Positions 1-7,959 of a DNA stretch of 49,622 bases are shown here, piece after piece. The notes under the pieces are model-generated. The model did not search any database. It worked only from the letters and a program-made list of their open reading frames with translations, and had not been told where the DNA came from. A program made the translations under genes and the position numbers. Positions within the stretch are counted from its first letter, which is position 1, and each line of letters begins with the position of its first letter. The stretch is from Ilumatobacteraceae bacterium (GTDB lineage: Bacteria; Actinomycetota; Acidimicrobiia; Acidimicrobiales; Ilumatobacteraceae): positions 1-49,622 of the forward strand of contig JAOBWK010000009.1 in assembly GCA_025463305.1 (NCBI GenBank), written 5' to 3'.

Positions 1-1258
1 TGATCGGACGGCTGATCTCGCGAGCGACGATCACCTTCTGCTGGTTGCCCCCGGACAGCTTGCCGGTGCTGGTCTCGGTGGAAGGCGTGCGGATGTCGAA
101 CGCTTCGACCAGCCGCGCAGCCTCGGTCCGGGCAGCGTCCCAGTCCATGTTGATGCCCTTGCTGAGGGGCGGGGCATAGTACGCGGTGAGGGCGAAGTTC
201 TCGGTGAGCGTGAAGTCCTTGACGAGGCCGTCGCGCTGGCGATCCTCGGGGATGTGGGCGATGCCGATCGCGTGACGCTCACGAACCGACGCGTGGGTGA
301 TGTCCGTGCCGGTGAGCGTGATGGTGCCATTGGCCGGCCGGCGCATCCCGACGAGCGCCTCGACCAGCTCGCTCTGGCCGTTGCCCTGGATGCCTGCGAT
401 GCCGACGATCTCGCCGACGCGGACCTCGAGCGATGCGCCGTTGACCAGTGCGCGTCCGGACGGATCGGCGACGGTCAGGTCCTTGACGTCGAGCACGAGT
501 TCGCCGAGCGTCGAGTGCACCTTGTTGACGACCAGCTCGACCGGGCGCCCGACCATCATCTGGGCGAGCGAGGCCTGCGTCGCCGTCTTCGGGTCTGCTT
601 CGCCGACGGTCTTGCCGCGGCGCAGCACGACGATGCGATCGGCGATGCGAATCGCCTCTTTGAGCTTGTGGGTGATGAACACCACGGCGCAGCCGGCTGC
701 CTTGAGCGTCTCGACGATGCGGAAGAAGTCCTCGATCTCCTGCGGTGTCAGCACTGCGGTCGGCTCGTCGAAGACCACGACCTTGGCGTCTCGGAAGAGC
801 ACCTTGACGATCTCGATCCGCTGCTGGATGCCGACCGCGAGGGTCTCGGTGAGCGCGTCCGGATCGAGGTCGAGACCGAAGTCCCGCGACAACTGGGCCA
901 CGCGCTTGCGCGCCGCGCGGCGGTTGATCCGCCCCAACGAGATGGTCGGCTCGACACCGAGGATCACGTTGTCGGCCACCGAGAAGTTGGGGACCAGCAT
1001 GAAGTGCTGGTGGACCATGCCGATACCGGCCTTGATCGCATCACGCGGCGACGTGAAGTGCACCGTCTCGCCGTCGATCAGGATCTCGCCCTCGTCGGCT
1101 CGGTAGAGGCCGTAGAGGATGTTCATCAGCGTGCTCTTGCCGGCGCCGTTCTCGCCGAGCAGTGCAAGGACTTCGCCGCCGCGCACGGTCAGGTTCACGT
1201 TGTCGTTCGCCACCACACCCGGGAAGCGCTTCGTGATCCCACGCAGCTCGAGTTCCAT
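1..1258 (-). CDS. ABC transporter ATP-binding protein, BMP/nucleoside-sugar type (partial)
   Basis: Tandem-ABC ATPase of the RbsA/NupA kind that energises import with a BMP-family binding protein. Translating the minus strand from the ATG at 1258 gives MELELRGITKRFPGV, a Walker A GENGAGKST at about residues 35-43, a Q-loop region MVHQHFMLVPNF, and a Walker B VVFDEPTAVLT. A second domain follows with the degenerate P-loop GIQGNGQSE typical of this family's C-terminal half, then an LSGGNQQK signature close to the window edge. About 419 codons are visible of a usual 500 or so; the C-terminus and any permease genes lie outside. A GAAAGG element precedes the start. It lies 152 bp downstream of the binding-protein gene on the same strand, with a hairpin between, so it is probably expressed from the same transcript at a lower level. 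Substrate is not determinable; nucleosides are common for BMP systems. Confidence 0.93.
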   Translation of the reverse strand, partial: MELELRGITKRFPGVVANDNVNLTVRGGEVLALLGENGAGKSTLMNILYGLYRADEGEILIDGETVHFTSPRDAIKAGIGMVHQHFMLVPNFSVADNVILGVEPTISLGRINRRAARKRVAQLSRDFGLDLDPDALTETLAVGIQQRIEIVKVLFRDAKVVVFDEPTAVLTPQEIEDFFRIVETLKAAGCAVVFITHKLKEAIRIADRIVVLRRGKTVGEADPKTATQASLAQMMVGRPVELVVNKVHSTLGELVLDVKDLTVADPSGRALVNGASLEVRVGEIVGIAGIQGNGQSELVEALVGMRRPANGTITLTGTDITHASVRERHAIGIAHIPEDRQRDGLVKDFTLTENFALTAYYAPPLSKGINMDWDAARTEAARLVEAFDIRTPSTETSTGKLSGGNQQKVIVAREISRPI

Positions 1259-1331
1259 TGAGCACCTTTCGTGTGGCGACGGCAGACGAGGGACAATACG
1301 CCATTCGGGCGGTTGGCAACCGAAAAAGCGA

Positions 1332-1355
1332 TGAGGGGTCCCGAAGGACCCCTCA
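1332..1355 (-). terminator. Hairpin terminator/attenuator between BMP lipoprotein and ATPase genes
   Basis: A perfect 10-bp stem (TGAGGGGTCC pairing with GGACCCCTCA) closed by a CGAA tetraloop. Read on the minus strand it is followed by CATCGCTTTTTC, so a T-run lies a few bases after the stem. Its position just after the lipoprotein stop codon and before the ATPase suggests partial termination, which would make more binding protein than ATPase. Confidence 0.7.
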
Positions 1356-1410
1356 CCGTTTTCGAGGCCTGCCGAATCAGTCGGCCGGCATCAACTTCGT
1401 GTGGTCGAGA

Positions 1411-2685
1411 TCAGCTCTCGACGGACTTGATCTTGCCCGAGATGAGGTCCGCCTGGATCTGGGTCAGCTCGTCCTTCAGGGCCTGCGGGATCTTCGAATC
1501 GAAGTCGTGGAAGTCGGCCAGGCCGACGCCCTTGTTCTCGAGCGTGCCGAGGTACGACGCGCCGGGCTTGCCCGTCTTGACGATGTTGGTGATGGTGTCC
1601 AGCACCGCGTTGTCGACGTGCTTGAGCACCGAGGTGAGGTAGACAGCGGCATCCTGCGGGTTCGACACGAACTGGTCCGTGTCGACGCCGATCACCGAGA
1701 TCTTGCCGCTCGACGTGGCGTACGCCGCCGTGCCGAGACCGACGCCACCGGCGACCGGGAAGACGATGTCCGCACCCTCGTCGGCGAAGCCCTGAGCGAG
1801 CGACGTGCCCTTGTCGAGGCTGGTGAAGTCACCGGCGAACGAACCGGTCTTGCCGTCCCAACCGAGGACCTTGACCGACGTGCTCTTGACCTTGTTGTAG
1901 TAGTTCACACCGTTCAAGAAACCGGTCATGAAGATGTCCACCGGCGGGATGTCGATGCCGCCGTAGGTGGCGACGGTGCCGGTCTTGGTCATGCCCGCAG
2001 CCAGGTAGCCGGCCTCGAACGACGGGTCAGCGGTGTTGAACAGCAACGGACGGACGTTCGGCAGGGCCTTGTCGTCGGTCGAGTCGTCGGGCGTGCCGTT
2101 GTTGTCGAGCGCGGTCGAGTCGATGATCGCGAACTGCTGGTTCGGGTTGGCCTTGGCAGCCGTCGCGGTGGCGCTGTCGAGGTTGAAGCCGACGGTGATG
2201 ATGACCGAGCAGTCCTTCGAGAGGAAGCTCTGGATGTTCGGCGCGTAATCGGCGTCGGTCTTCGACTCGAGCAGGTCGCCCTTGGTGCCGAGGGTCTTCT
2301 CGGCGGTGGTGACGCCGGAGTACGCGGACTGGTTGAAGCCCTTGTCGTCGACGCCGCCGGTGTCGGTGACCTCGCAGGCCGTCACGGAGGCCGGATCGAG
2401 GGAGGCACCCGTTGCGGTGTCGGCGGTGGAGACGTCGGTGCTGGCGGCGGTGGACACGTCGGTGCTCGCAGCGGTGGAGACGTCGGTGCTGGCGGCGGTC
2501 GAGACATCGGTGCTCGCAGCGGTGGAGACATCGGTGCTGGCAGCGGTGGTGACGGCCGGTGCGGCAGTGGTGGCTGCAGCCGCCGTCGTGCTGGATGATT
2601 TGGAATCGCTGCTGCACGCCGCGGCGGTGAGGCCGAGGACCGTGGTGATTGTGAGCGCGCTGAGCATCTTGTTGCTCTTCCGCAT
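1411..2685 (-). CDS. BMP family ABC transporter substrate-binding lipoprotein
   Basis: Extracytoplasmic binding protein of the basic membrane protein (BmpA/Med) family, usually purine-nucleoside binding. The 424-aa product has a lipoprotein signal peptide with lipobox LTAAAC (Cys24), then a Ser/Thr/Ala-rich linker holding five copies of TAASTDVS (about residues 47-87). The BMP domain follows, with the diagnostic DTGGVDDKGFNQSAYSG near its start, then SVIITVGFNLDSA and a TYGGIDIPPVDIFMTGF region. The start ATG is preceded by GGGGGAGCA. It is first in an apparent operon with the ATPase. The linker is probably a flexible spacer that raises the domain off the membrane through thick peptidoglycan (inference). 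The ligand is not predictable beyond family precedent. Confidence 0.95.
   Translation of the reverse strand: MRKSNKMLSALTITTVLGLTAAACSSDSKSSSTTAAAATTAAPAVTTAASTDVSTAASTDVSTAASTDVSTAASTDVSTAASTDVSTADTATGASLDPASVTACEVTDTGGVDDKGFNQSAYSGVTTAEKTLGTKGDLLESKTDADYAPNIQSFLSKDCSVIITVGFNLDSATATAAKANPNQQFAIIDSTALDNNGTPDDSTDDKALPNVRPLLFNTADPSFEAGYLAAGMTKTGTVATYGGIDIPPVDIFMTGFLNGVNYYNKVKSTSVKVLGWDGKTGSFAGDFTSLDKGTSLAQGFADEGADIVFPVAGGVGLGTAAYATSSGKISVIGVDTDQFVSNPQDAAVYLTSVLKHVDNAVLDTITNIVKTGKPGASYLGTLENKGVGLADFHDFDSKIPQALKDELTQIQADLISGKIKSVES
2425..2545. repeat. 24-bp tandem repeat coding for the lipoprotein linker
   Basis: About five imperfect 24-bp units, each encoding TAASTDVS on the minus strand. Units alternate between GCAGCGGTGGAGAC- and GCGGCGGTCGAGAC-type variants, so they differ mainly at third positions while the peptide stays constant. 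This suggests selection on the peptide as well as replication slippage. Confidence 0.85.
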
Positions 2686-2757
2686 TGCTCCCCCTTATGT
2701 GTGGATAGTTGCCCGGATGGACGATTTCGGTGTGACCGGGTGATTCCGGTTCGGGCG

Positions 2758-2784
2758 ATCTTAGCCTGCACCCCCAGGTGTCAC
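2758..2784 (-). promoter_or_regulatory. Possible promoter for the BMP lipoprotein operon
   Basis: The 141-bp divergent gap between 2685 and 2827 must hold promoters for both flanking genes. On the minus strand GTGACA (2779-2784) and GGCTAAGAT (TAAGAT at 2758-2763) resemble -35 and -10 boxes. The 15-bp spacer is short. The plus-strand promoter is not obvious. Confidence 0.3.
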
Positions 2785-2826
2785 GACCGACGATGGTTGT
2801 GACGCATACGATGCAACACAACGTTC

Positions 2827-3897
2827 ATGGACCCGCAACGCCCACCACGACGATCCGCCGGTTCCGCCGGTCCGAGCCGCTCTCCCGGCGCTCCTCGCGT
2901 TGCCGCACCACGTTCGGTCCCGGGCGCCCCGCGTCGCCGTCGGCCCAGCCGGCGCACGTTCATGATCCGGCGGTTGGTGGTGCTCGGCGCGCTGATCGTG
3001 GTGATCATCGGCGTCGTCTCCGTCGTCAGATCGCTCGTCGACAGCGACAGCTCGAACGCGGCGAGCGGCAGTGATCCGTCGACCACCGCCACCGCCACCG
3101 CGACCAGCCTCCCGGGCGTCGTGACGGCGTCGAGCGCGGCCGTCGACCCCACCGTCACCACCGTCGATCCCGCCGGCACGTCCACCACGCTCACGACCAC
3201 GCCGGATCCCGGCACGGTGCCCACCGCTGCCGATCCCGCCCGGATCCTGCTCGTCGGCGACTCCGAGGCCGGCGGGCTGTCGCCGTTCCTGAAGAAGATG
3301 CTCGATCCCACGGGCGTCACCGCGCTCACCACCGACTACAAGGTGTCGACCGGCCTCGTGCGCGCCGACTTCTACGACTGGCCCGCTCACCTGCAGGCCA
3401 CGCTGCCCGCCGAGAACCCCGACATCGTCGTGGCCCTCTTCGGCGGCAACGACGGCCAGGGCTTCCTCAGCACCGACACCAGCGCCGGTGCCGCGGCGGG
3501 CAAGGCCGTCGACTCCGACGCATGGCGGGCCGAGTACGCGAAGCGGGTCGGAGCGATGATGGACTACCTCAGCGCCGACGGGCGGACGCTGATCTGGGTG
3601 GGCGTGCCGAACGGCCAGGACCCGTCACTGACCGCGGCGCTGAAGATCCAGAACGACGTCGTCAAGCTCGAGGTGGCCAGCCATCCGAACGTGAAGTTCG
3701 TCGACTCGTGGGACACGTTCTCCGGCATCGACGGTGGCTTCGCCCCGTACGTCGTGGATCCGCGCGACGGCGAGGCCAAGCCGGTGCGCAGCACCAAGGA
3801 CGGCTTCCACCTGAACACCACGGGCGAGGAGATCCTCGCGTTCAACGTGAGCGCCGTCGTCACCACCGAGCTCAAGGCCCGCGGCGCGGCGATCTAG
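2827..3897 (+). CDS. DUF459/SGNH-hydrolase-like membrane-anchored protein
   Basis: 356-aa protein with an Arg/Pro-rich cytoplasmic N-terminus (residues 1-45), one membrane segment (MIRRLVVLGALIVVIIGVVS, about 46-65), a Ser/Thr/Pro linker, then an extracytoplasmic SGNH-like domain. Visible SGNH blocks are ILLVGDSEAGG (nucleophile Ser in GDS), LFGGNDGQG (block III Asn) and a late KDGFHLN carrying the Asp-x-x-His pair. DUF459 proteins of this design are thought to be esterases or transferases acting on cell-wall glycans or lipids; the substrate is unknown. The ATG at 2827 has no good ribosome-binding site, and an internal ATG just before the membrane segment (about 2962) is an alternative start. 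It stands alone, divergent from the BMP operon. Confidence 0.8.
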   Translation: MDPQRPPRRSAGSAGPSRSPGAPRVAAPRSVPGAPRRRRPSRRTFMIRRLVVLGALIVVIIGVVSVVRSLVDSDSSNAASGSDPSTTATATATSLPGVVTASSAAVDPTVTTVDPAGTSTTLTTTPDPGTVPTAADPARILLVGDSEAGGLSPFLKKMLDPTGVTALTTDYKVSTGLVRADFYDWPAHLQATLPAENPDIVVALFGGNDGQGFLSTDTSAGAAAGKAVDSDAWRAEYAKRVGAMMDYLSADGRTLIWVGVPNGQDPSLTAALKIQNDVVKLEVASHPNVKFVDSWDTFSGIDGGFAPYVVDPRDGEAKPVRSTKDGFHLNTTGEEILAFNVSAVVTTELKARGAAI

Positions 3898-4020
3898 ACA
3901 TCCGCGATCTGGGGCCCGGAACCGGCGGAAATCGTCAAGCGTGCGGTGGGCCGTACGACCCCATTGCGTGCTCAGCCCTTTACCCATCGTGGTGGCGGCA
4001 GTACGATGACCATCCACACA

Positions 4021-4107
4021 GCCGGCAACGGCAACAGAGGGATGCTCTGATCCGCTGAGCGACGGGTGGTCGCGAACTGCTCAGCGGGGAGCAAGCGCGA
4101 AACCGGC
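4021..4107 (+). other. Structured untranslated leader upstream of the LPxTG gene
   Basis: The 240-bp gap 3898-4137 contains nested complementarity: GCCGG (4021-4025) with CCGGC (4103-4107), TGCTC (4043-4047) with GAGCA (4089-4093), and a perfect 9-bp arm CCGCTGAGC (4052-4060) with GCTCAGCGG (4079-4087). Its 3' end lies about 30 nt before the ATG of the next gene. I cannot match it to a known riboswitch class. On the minus strand 4044-4060 reads like a tRNA D-arm, but no anticodon stem or T-arm follows. Confidence 0.35.
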
Positions 4108-4137
4108 CCTCGTGATCACTCACTTCGGGGAGCTGAC

Positions 4138-4734
4138 ATGAGGCTGATGATTTCGACGCTGGCGATCGGGGCCGGATGCTCGCTGGCGCTGGCGCTGGCC
4201 ATCGCGCCGGGCACGCCGTCGTTCGCCCGCGCGCCGGGCGACGCGGCCACCGTGTGCGCGCCCGTGCCGTACAGCTGGGCAGGCACCACCACGCTGGCAC
4301 CCGGCGCGTCGTTCTCGACCGGGATGACCGTGCCGACCGAGGTCGGCGTGCAGCTCGCCGTCGGCGCGTTCGACGTGTCCACAGTGGATCCCGCGCCGGG
4401 TGCGATCGCGCTCAGCATCGGCGGCGGTCCCGTCAGCAACGGTGCACCGGTGTCCGGCGGCGAGATCGCCGCCACGAACGCGAGCGCCTCCCCGGTGGTG
4501 GTCACCCGGGTCGAGCTCAGCCTCGATCGTTGCTACCAGGTCGACTCAGCGGCCCCGGCCCCGACGACGGATGCTGCTGCGGTGCCGTCGCCGACGATGC
4601 CACCCGTGCCGCCGGGCGGCCTGCCCGCGACTGGCCAGGCGTCCGAGCACGTGTTCGGGCTGGCGATGATCCTCTCGGGCCTCGGTCTGGGACTGCTGCT
4701 CCTCGGCCGTCGCCGATCAGCCCAGCTCAGCTGA
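4138..4734 (+). CDS. Secreted LPxTG-anchored surface protein, unknown function
   Basis: 198-aa exported protein. The ATG at 4138 follows a GGGGAG ribosome-binding site at 7-nt spacing; an upstream in-frame ATG at 4066 lacks one. Residues 1 to about 30 form a signal peptide. A roughly 100-residue beta-rich, Val/Gly/Ala-rich domain with two cysteines follows, then a Pro/Thr stalk. The sortase sorting signal is GGLPATGQASE, then a hydrophobic segment and the basic tail GRRRSAQLS. The C-terminal signal predicts covalent attachment to peptidoglycan by a sortase, none of which is encoded in this window. No enzymatic motif is seen. A structured leader precedes it. Confidence 0.8.
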   Translation: MRLMISTLAIGAGCSLALALAIAPGTPSFARAPGDAATVCAPVPYSWAGTTTLAPGASFSTGMTVPTEVGVQLAVGAFDVSTVDPAPGAIALSIGGGPVSNGAPVSGGEIAATNASASPVVVTRVELSLDRCYQVDSAAPAPTTDAAAVPSPTMPPVPPGGLPATGQASEHVFGLAMILSGLGLGLLLLGRRRSAQLS

Positions 4735-4760
4735 CGGCAACCCGTCCACGGCAACCCAGC

Positions 4761-5555
4761 TCACTGCACCCGGCCTCGATCGATGATCGCGCTGCGGCGC
4801 GCCTCCACGGCCTCCGGGCTGAACATCGCTCGCAGCCACCGCGCGCCGTCGGCGGCCTCGGCCTCCCAGCCGGGCTGATCGTGGGTGACCGCCGCGTAGG
4901 TGCTGCGGATCTGGCGGACGCCGGGCTGATCGTTGCCGACGATGTCCCGCGCGATCTGCCGGGTGACCGGCAGGAGGTCGTCGTGGGCCACGACCCGGTT
5001 GACGAGGCCCCACTGCAGCGCTTCTTCGGCACCCATGAAGTTGCCGGTGAAGCTCATCTCCCGCGCCCGGCGCACACCGATCGCCTGCGGCAGCAGCACC
5101 GTCAGCCCCCACCCGGGCATCACGCCGACGCGGGCGTGGGTGTCGCCGAACTTCGCGCGCTCGCTGGCGATCAGGAAGTCGCAGTTGAGTGCGAGCTCGA
5201 AGCCACCGGTGACCGCGACGCCGTTGATCGCGCCGATCAACGGCTTCGTCAGCGCCGAGAACGGCCGACGGACCGAGGCGCCGTCGCGGTCGTCGGACGC
5301 CGCGCCGCCGGCGCCCAGGTTGCCGCCACTCGAACCGAGCTCACGCAGGTCGAGCCCGGCACAGAACGCCGGGTCCGCGCCGGTGAGGATGATCACGTCG
5401 ACGTCGTCGTCGGCATCGGCGGTGCGCATCAACGACGGCAGCAGCGCGAGCACCTCACTGCTCAGCGCGTTGCGCGCCGCCGGGCGGTTGAGGGTGATGG
5501 TCGCGATGCGCTCGCTGACCTCGAGCAGGACCGGCGCTTCCGGGATCGTCGTCAT
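4761..5555 (-). CDS. Enoyl-CoA hydratase/isomerase (crotonase) family protein
   Basis: 264-aa crotonase-fold protein. The oxyanion-hole segments are present: AFCAGLDLRELG at about residues 62-73 and INGVAVTGGFELALNCD at about 108-124, the latter carrying the first catalytic Glu. In the second active-site region the usual PE is replaced (FGDTHARVGVMPGWG), so the second catalytic Glu is missing or shifted. It may be a hydratase, an isomerase or another crotonase activity on a CoA thioester. It stands alone on the minus strand, 72 bp downstream of another minus-strand gene. No pathway partners are adjacent, so its substrate cannot be inferred. Confidence 0.88.
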   Translation of the reverse strand: MTTIPEAPVLLEVSERIATITLNRPAARNALSSEVLALLPSLMRTADADDDVDVIILTGADPAFCAGLDLRELGSSGGNLGAGGAASDDRDGASVRRPFSALTKPLIGAINGVAVTGGFELALNCDFLIASERAKFGDTHARVGVMPGWGLTVLLPQAIGVRRAREMSFTGNFMGAEEALQWGLVNRVVAHDDLLPVTRQIARDIVGNDQPGVRQIRSTYAAVTHDQPGWEAEAADGARWLRAMFSPEAVEARRSAIIDRGRVQ

Positions 5556-5588
5556 GGTGCCGATGTTGGCACCCTCCGAACCGCCATC

Positions 5589-5632
5589 CGCAGCTCAGGA
5601 CAGTCGCAGCTCAGGACAGTCGTAGCTCAGGA
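5589..5632. repeat. 16-bp tandem repeat overlapping a stop codon
   Basis: CGCAGCTCAGGACAGT occurs twice in tandem (5589-5604, 5605-5620) followed by a partial third copy (5621-5632). The last copy overlaps the 3' end of the minus-strand gene at 5627. It is probably a local slippage duplication. Confidence 0.75.
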
Positions 5633-6268
5633 ATCGGCGTCGTCGGCGGGAAGGAAGCGGAGGCGGAGGTCGCCGAGCTTGACGAGCGCCGTCGCGATCC
5701 ACGAGCCGAGCGTGCCGAAGTGCTCGTCGAGCAGCTTGCTCGCTCCGTCGGCCAGCGTCTCCTCGGCGAGCTCGTAGAGGCCCTCGTAGGTGATCTCGAT
5801 CGCGTAGTCGGGGGTCATCTCGTCGCCGGCCGAGCCGGTCTCGTCGAGCGACGCGTCGGCGAGGTACGCGATCTCGACGGTGGCTCCCGCGCGCTCCAGT
5901 CGCTCGTTGCCGATCAGCGGGCTGGAGTCGGGCAGCACGGACTGGATGTACGCAGGGTTCGGCTGCTCGATCAGCCGCTGGACACGGAAGACGATCTCCA
6001 TCTCGATCGTCGGCTGCTCGTCGAGCACCTCCTCCACGTACCAGCGGCGGTAGGCGGTCTGGCTCCAGGTCGGCCAGTCGAAGGTGATGTGCGCGACGAC
6101 GCGCGGTGGCTGGCCCTCGCCCGGTAGGCCGTAGCTGGTCTCCCAGGTGATGTCGCCGAGGAGCACGTCGATCTGGAAGTGCTCCTCGAACGCCTGGCGC
6201 TCGAGGAAGGCTCCGTCGAACGCATCGCGGAGCGCACCGATGGCATCGGTGAAAACGTGATCGAGCAT
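5627..6268 (-). CDS. Hypothetical protein, 213 aa
   Basis: Not recognised. The soluble, acidic 213-aa product starts MLDHVFTDAIGALRDAF and ends PADDADS. It has no signal peptide, membrane segment or enzymatic motif that I can see. It contains several aromatic-rich beta-like stretches (ITWETSYGLPG, ITFDWPTWSQTAYRRWYVEE) and ends with LKLGDLRLRFLP-type sequence. Codon use and GC content match the neighbours, which supports a real gene. It lies 51 bp downstream of a Nudix gene on the same strand and could be co-transcribed. A tandem repeat overlaps its stop codon. Confidence 0.7.
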   Translation of the reverse strand: MLDHVFTDAIGALRDAFDGAFLERQAFEEHFQIDVLLGDITWETSYGLPGEGQPPRVVAHITFDWPTWSQTAYRRWYVEEVLDEQPTIEMEIVFRVQRLIEQPNPAYIQSVLPDSSPLIGNERLERAGATVEIAYLADASLDETGSAGDEMTPDYAIEITYEGLYELAEETLADGASKLLDEHFGTLGSWIATALVKLGDLRLRFLPADDADS

Positions 6269-6319
6269 GGGCTCGCAGGCTACTGGCGCCCTGCTCCTCC
6301 TGCCTGCTCCTCTTGCCCG

Positions 6320-7045
6320 CTACTGCGGCCCGGCGTCGCTGCGCTCGTAGATCTGCTCGCCGCCGCCGGTGAGCGAGTTCGACGGGATCGTCATCCGGTG
6401 CCGGGCCCCGGGCACGGTGGCATCGCCGGTTGCGTAGCCGGCATCGGGCTCCCACAGCAGCACGAGCGTGTCGTCGAGCCGTGCCGGCACCGTGAGGAAC
6501 TTCTCGACGCCGCGCTTGGCCACCAGCTCGCGCAGGCCGTCGAACGACCTGGCCTCCGCGATCGCCAGCAAGGTCACGTGCGTGGGCGGTGCCATCGGCA
6601 GCCCTTCGTCGATCGCGGCCTGCGGATCGATCCAGCGCGAGGCGACGATCTCGTGGCCGTCGATGCGGATCTCGTCGCGGGCCCACGGGGCGACGAAGAA
6701 CCACGTCGTGAAGCGCCGTGGGGCGAGCATCGGCGGTGTCCAGTGGGACAGCGTGATCAGGCTCGCTGGATCGACGGTGACGCCAACCTCTTCCATCGCC
6801 TCGCGGACCGCGGCCGACGCGGCCCGGCCGAGCTCGTCGTCACCGGCGTCGGCGTCGTCGACCCGGCCGCCCGGGAACACCCACATCCCGGCGAAGGCGC
6901 CGACATCGCTGCGCTCGAGCAACAGCACCTCGAGCCCGTCGGCACCCGGGCGGGCCACCACGACCGTCGCAGCCGGTCGGGCCAGCTCGCCGGCCGGTGG
7001 CGGCTCGGATGGCGGCGCGGCATTCACGGAACCACCCTGGCACAT
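6320..7045 (-). CDS. Nudix hydrolase family protein
   Basis: 241-aa Nudix-fold protein, expected to hydrolyse a nucleoside diphosphate linked to another moiety. A Nudix-like box is seen as GGRVDDADAGDDELG followed by AAVREAMEEVGV, giving the REAMEEVGV core that binds metal. The segment between the Gly and the REXXEE is longer than the canonical GX5EX7REUXEEXGU, as in the larger NUDT/CoA-pyrophosphatase-like relatives. The ATG at 7045 and a GTG at 7027 (after GGGTGG) are both possible starts. It is divergent from the crotonase gene starting at 7060, with only 14 bp between the ATGs. The substrate is unknown. Confidence 0.85.
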   Translation of the reverse strand: MCQGGSVNAAPPSEPPPAGELARPAATVVVARPGADGLEVLLLERSDVGAFAGMWVFPGGRVDDADAGDDELGRAASAAVREAMEEVGVTVDPASLITLSHWTPPMLAPRRFTTWFFVAPWARDEIRIDGHEIVASRWIDPQAAIDEGLPMAPPTHVTLLAIAEARSFDGLRELVAKRGVEKFLTVPARLDDTLVLLWEPDAGYATGDATVPGARHRMTIPSNSLTGGGEQIYERSDAGPQ

Positions 7046-7059
7046 GCGACAATCCGCTC

Positions 7060-7827
7060 ATGAGTCAAGAACCGCTCGTCCTCGTCGGCGTCGTCGATCG
7101 CGTCGCCACCATCACGCTCAACAACCCGGCGGAGCGCAACACGCTCACCGCTCCGATGGTGGCCGAGATCATCGCCGCGATGGACGACATCGAGTCCGAC
7201 GAGGGCATCGGCGCGATCGTGGTCACCGGCGCCGCCCCCGCCTTCTGCGCCGGCGCGAACCTCGGGAACCTCGCCGAGGCCACGGGTGACAGCCTCGGCG
7301 TGATCTACGAAGGGTTCCTGCGGATCGCGCGCAGCCCGCTCCCGACGCTCGCCGCGGTCAACGGCGCGGCGGTGGGCGCCGGCATGAACCTCGCACTCGG
7401 CTGCGACGTGCGCCTTGCGGCGCGGCGGGCCCGCTTCGACACCCGCTTCCTGCAGCTCGGGCTGCATCCCGGCGGCGGGCACACCTGGATGTTCCGGCGC
7501 ATCGCCGGGCCGCAGGCGACGATGGCCGCCGTCGTGTTCGGTGAGGTGATGGACGGCGCCGAGGCCGAGCGAGTCGGGCTCGTGCACCGCTGCGTCGACG
7601 ACGATCAGCTGCTGGCCGCTGCGCAGGAGATGGCGGCACGCGCGGCGAGCGCACCGCGCGATCTGGCCATCGCCGCGAAGGCCACGATCCAGCGGATGGC
7701 CGACGTCGACAACCATCCCGACGCCGTGCAGACCGAGCTCGTGCCGCAGCTGTGGAGCACCCGCCAGCCGTGGTTCGCGGAGCGGCTCGCCGCGGTCCAG
7801 GCGCGCATCTCGACGAAGCAGCCGTGA
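7060..7827 (+). CDS. Crotonase-family protein lacking the usual catalytic glutamates
   Basis: 255-aa enoyl-CoA hydratase/isomerase family member starting MSQEPLVLVGVVD at the ATG of 7060. The fold and CoA/oxyanion motifs are clear (APAFCAGANLGNL; VNGAAVGAGMNLALGCD). However, the position of the first catalytic Glu in GGG-x-E-LAL is Asn (GAGMNLALG), and the second region reads FDTRFLQLGLHPGGG, without the second Glu. Simple hydration of an enoyl-CoA is therefore unlikely by the standard mechanism; an isomerase, hydrolase, decarboxylase or other crotonase reaction is possible. It is divergent from the Nudix gene and has no adjacent fatty-acid genes. Confidence 0.87.
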   Translation: MSQEPLVLVGVVDRVATITLNNPAERNTLTAPMVAEIIAAMDDIESDEGIGAIVVTGAAPAFCAGANLGNLAEATGDSLGVIYEGFLRIARSPLPTLAAVNGAAVGAGMNLALGCDVRLAARRARFDTRFLQLGLHPGGGHTWMFRRIAGPQATMAAVVFGEVMDGAEAERVGLVHRCVDDDQLLAAAQEMAARAASAPRDLAIAAKATIQRMADVDNHPDAVQTELVPQLWSTRQPWFAERLAAVQARISTKQP

Positions 7828-7959
7828 GCGTGCCTGGGGAGGCCTGAGCTGGGCGTTTCGAGAGGTGGGCCCGGCAATCCCTTTCCATCGAGCGCTTCCG
7901 GGTGTACGTTGAGCTCGCAAGGGGAGCCCATCAAACCGAACTGTTTACAGGAGGTACCG

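Noticed and set aside
4044..4060. tRNA gene on the minus strand (D-arm-like GCTCAGCGGATCAGAGC).
   Set aside because: No pairing anticodon stem, T-arm (GGTTCGA) or matching acceptor 3' strand follows; the D-arm resemblance arises from the 9-bp arm of a local hairpin.
5589..5632. CRISPR-like array.
   Set aside because: The 16-bp units are directly adjacent without spacers and only about 2.7 copies exist; this is a slippage duplication.
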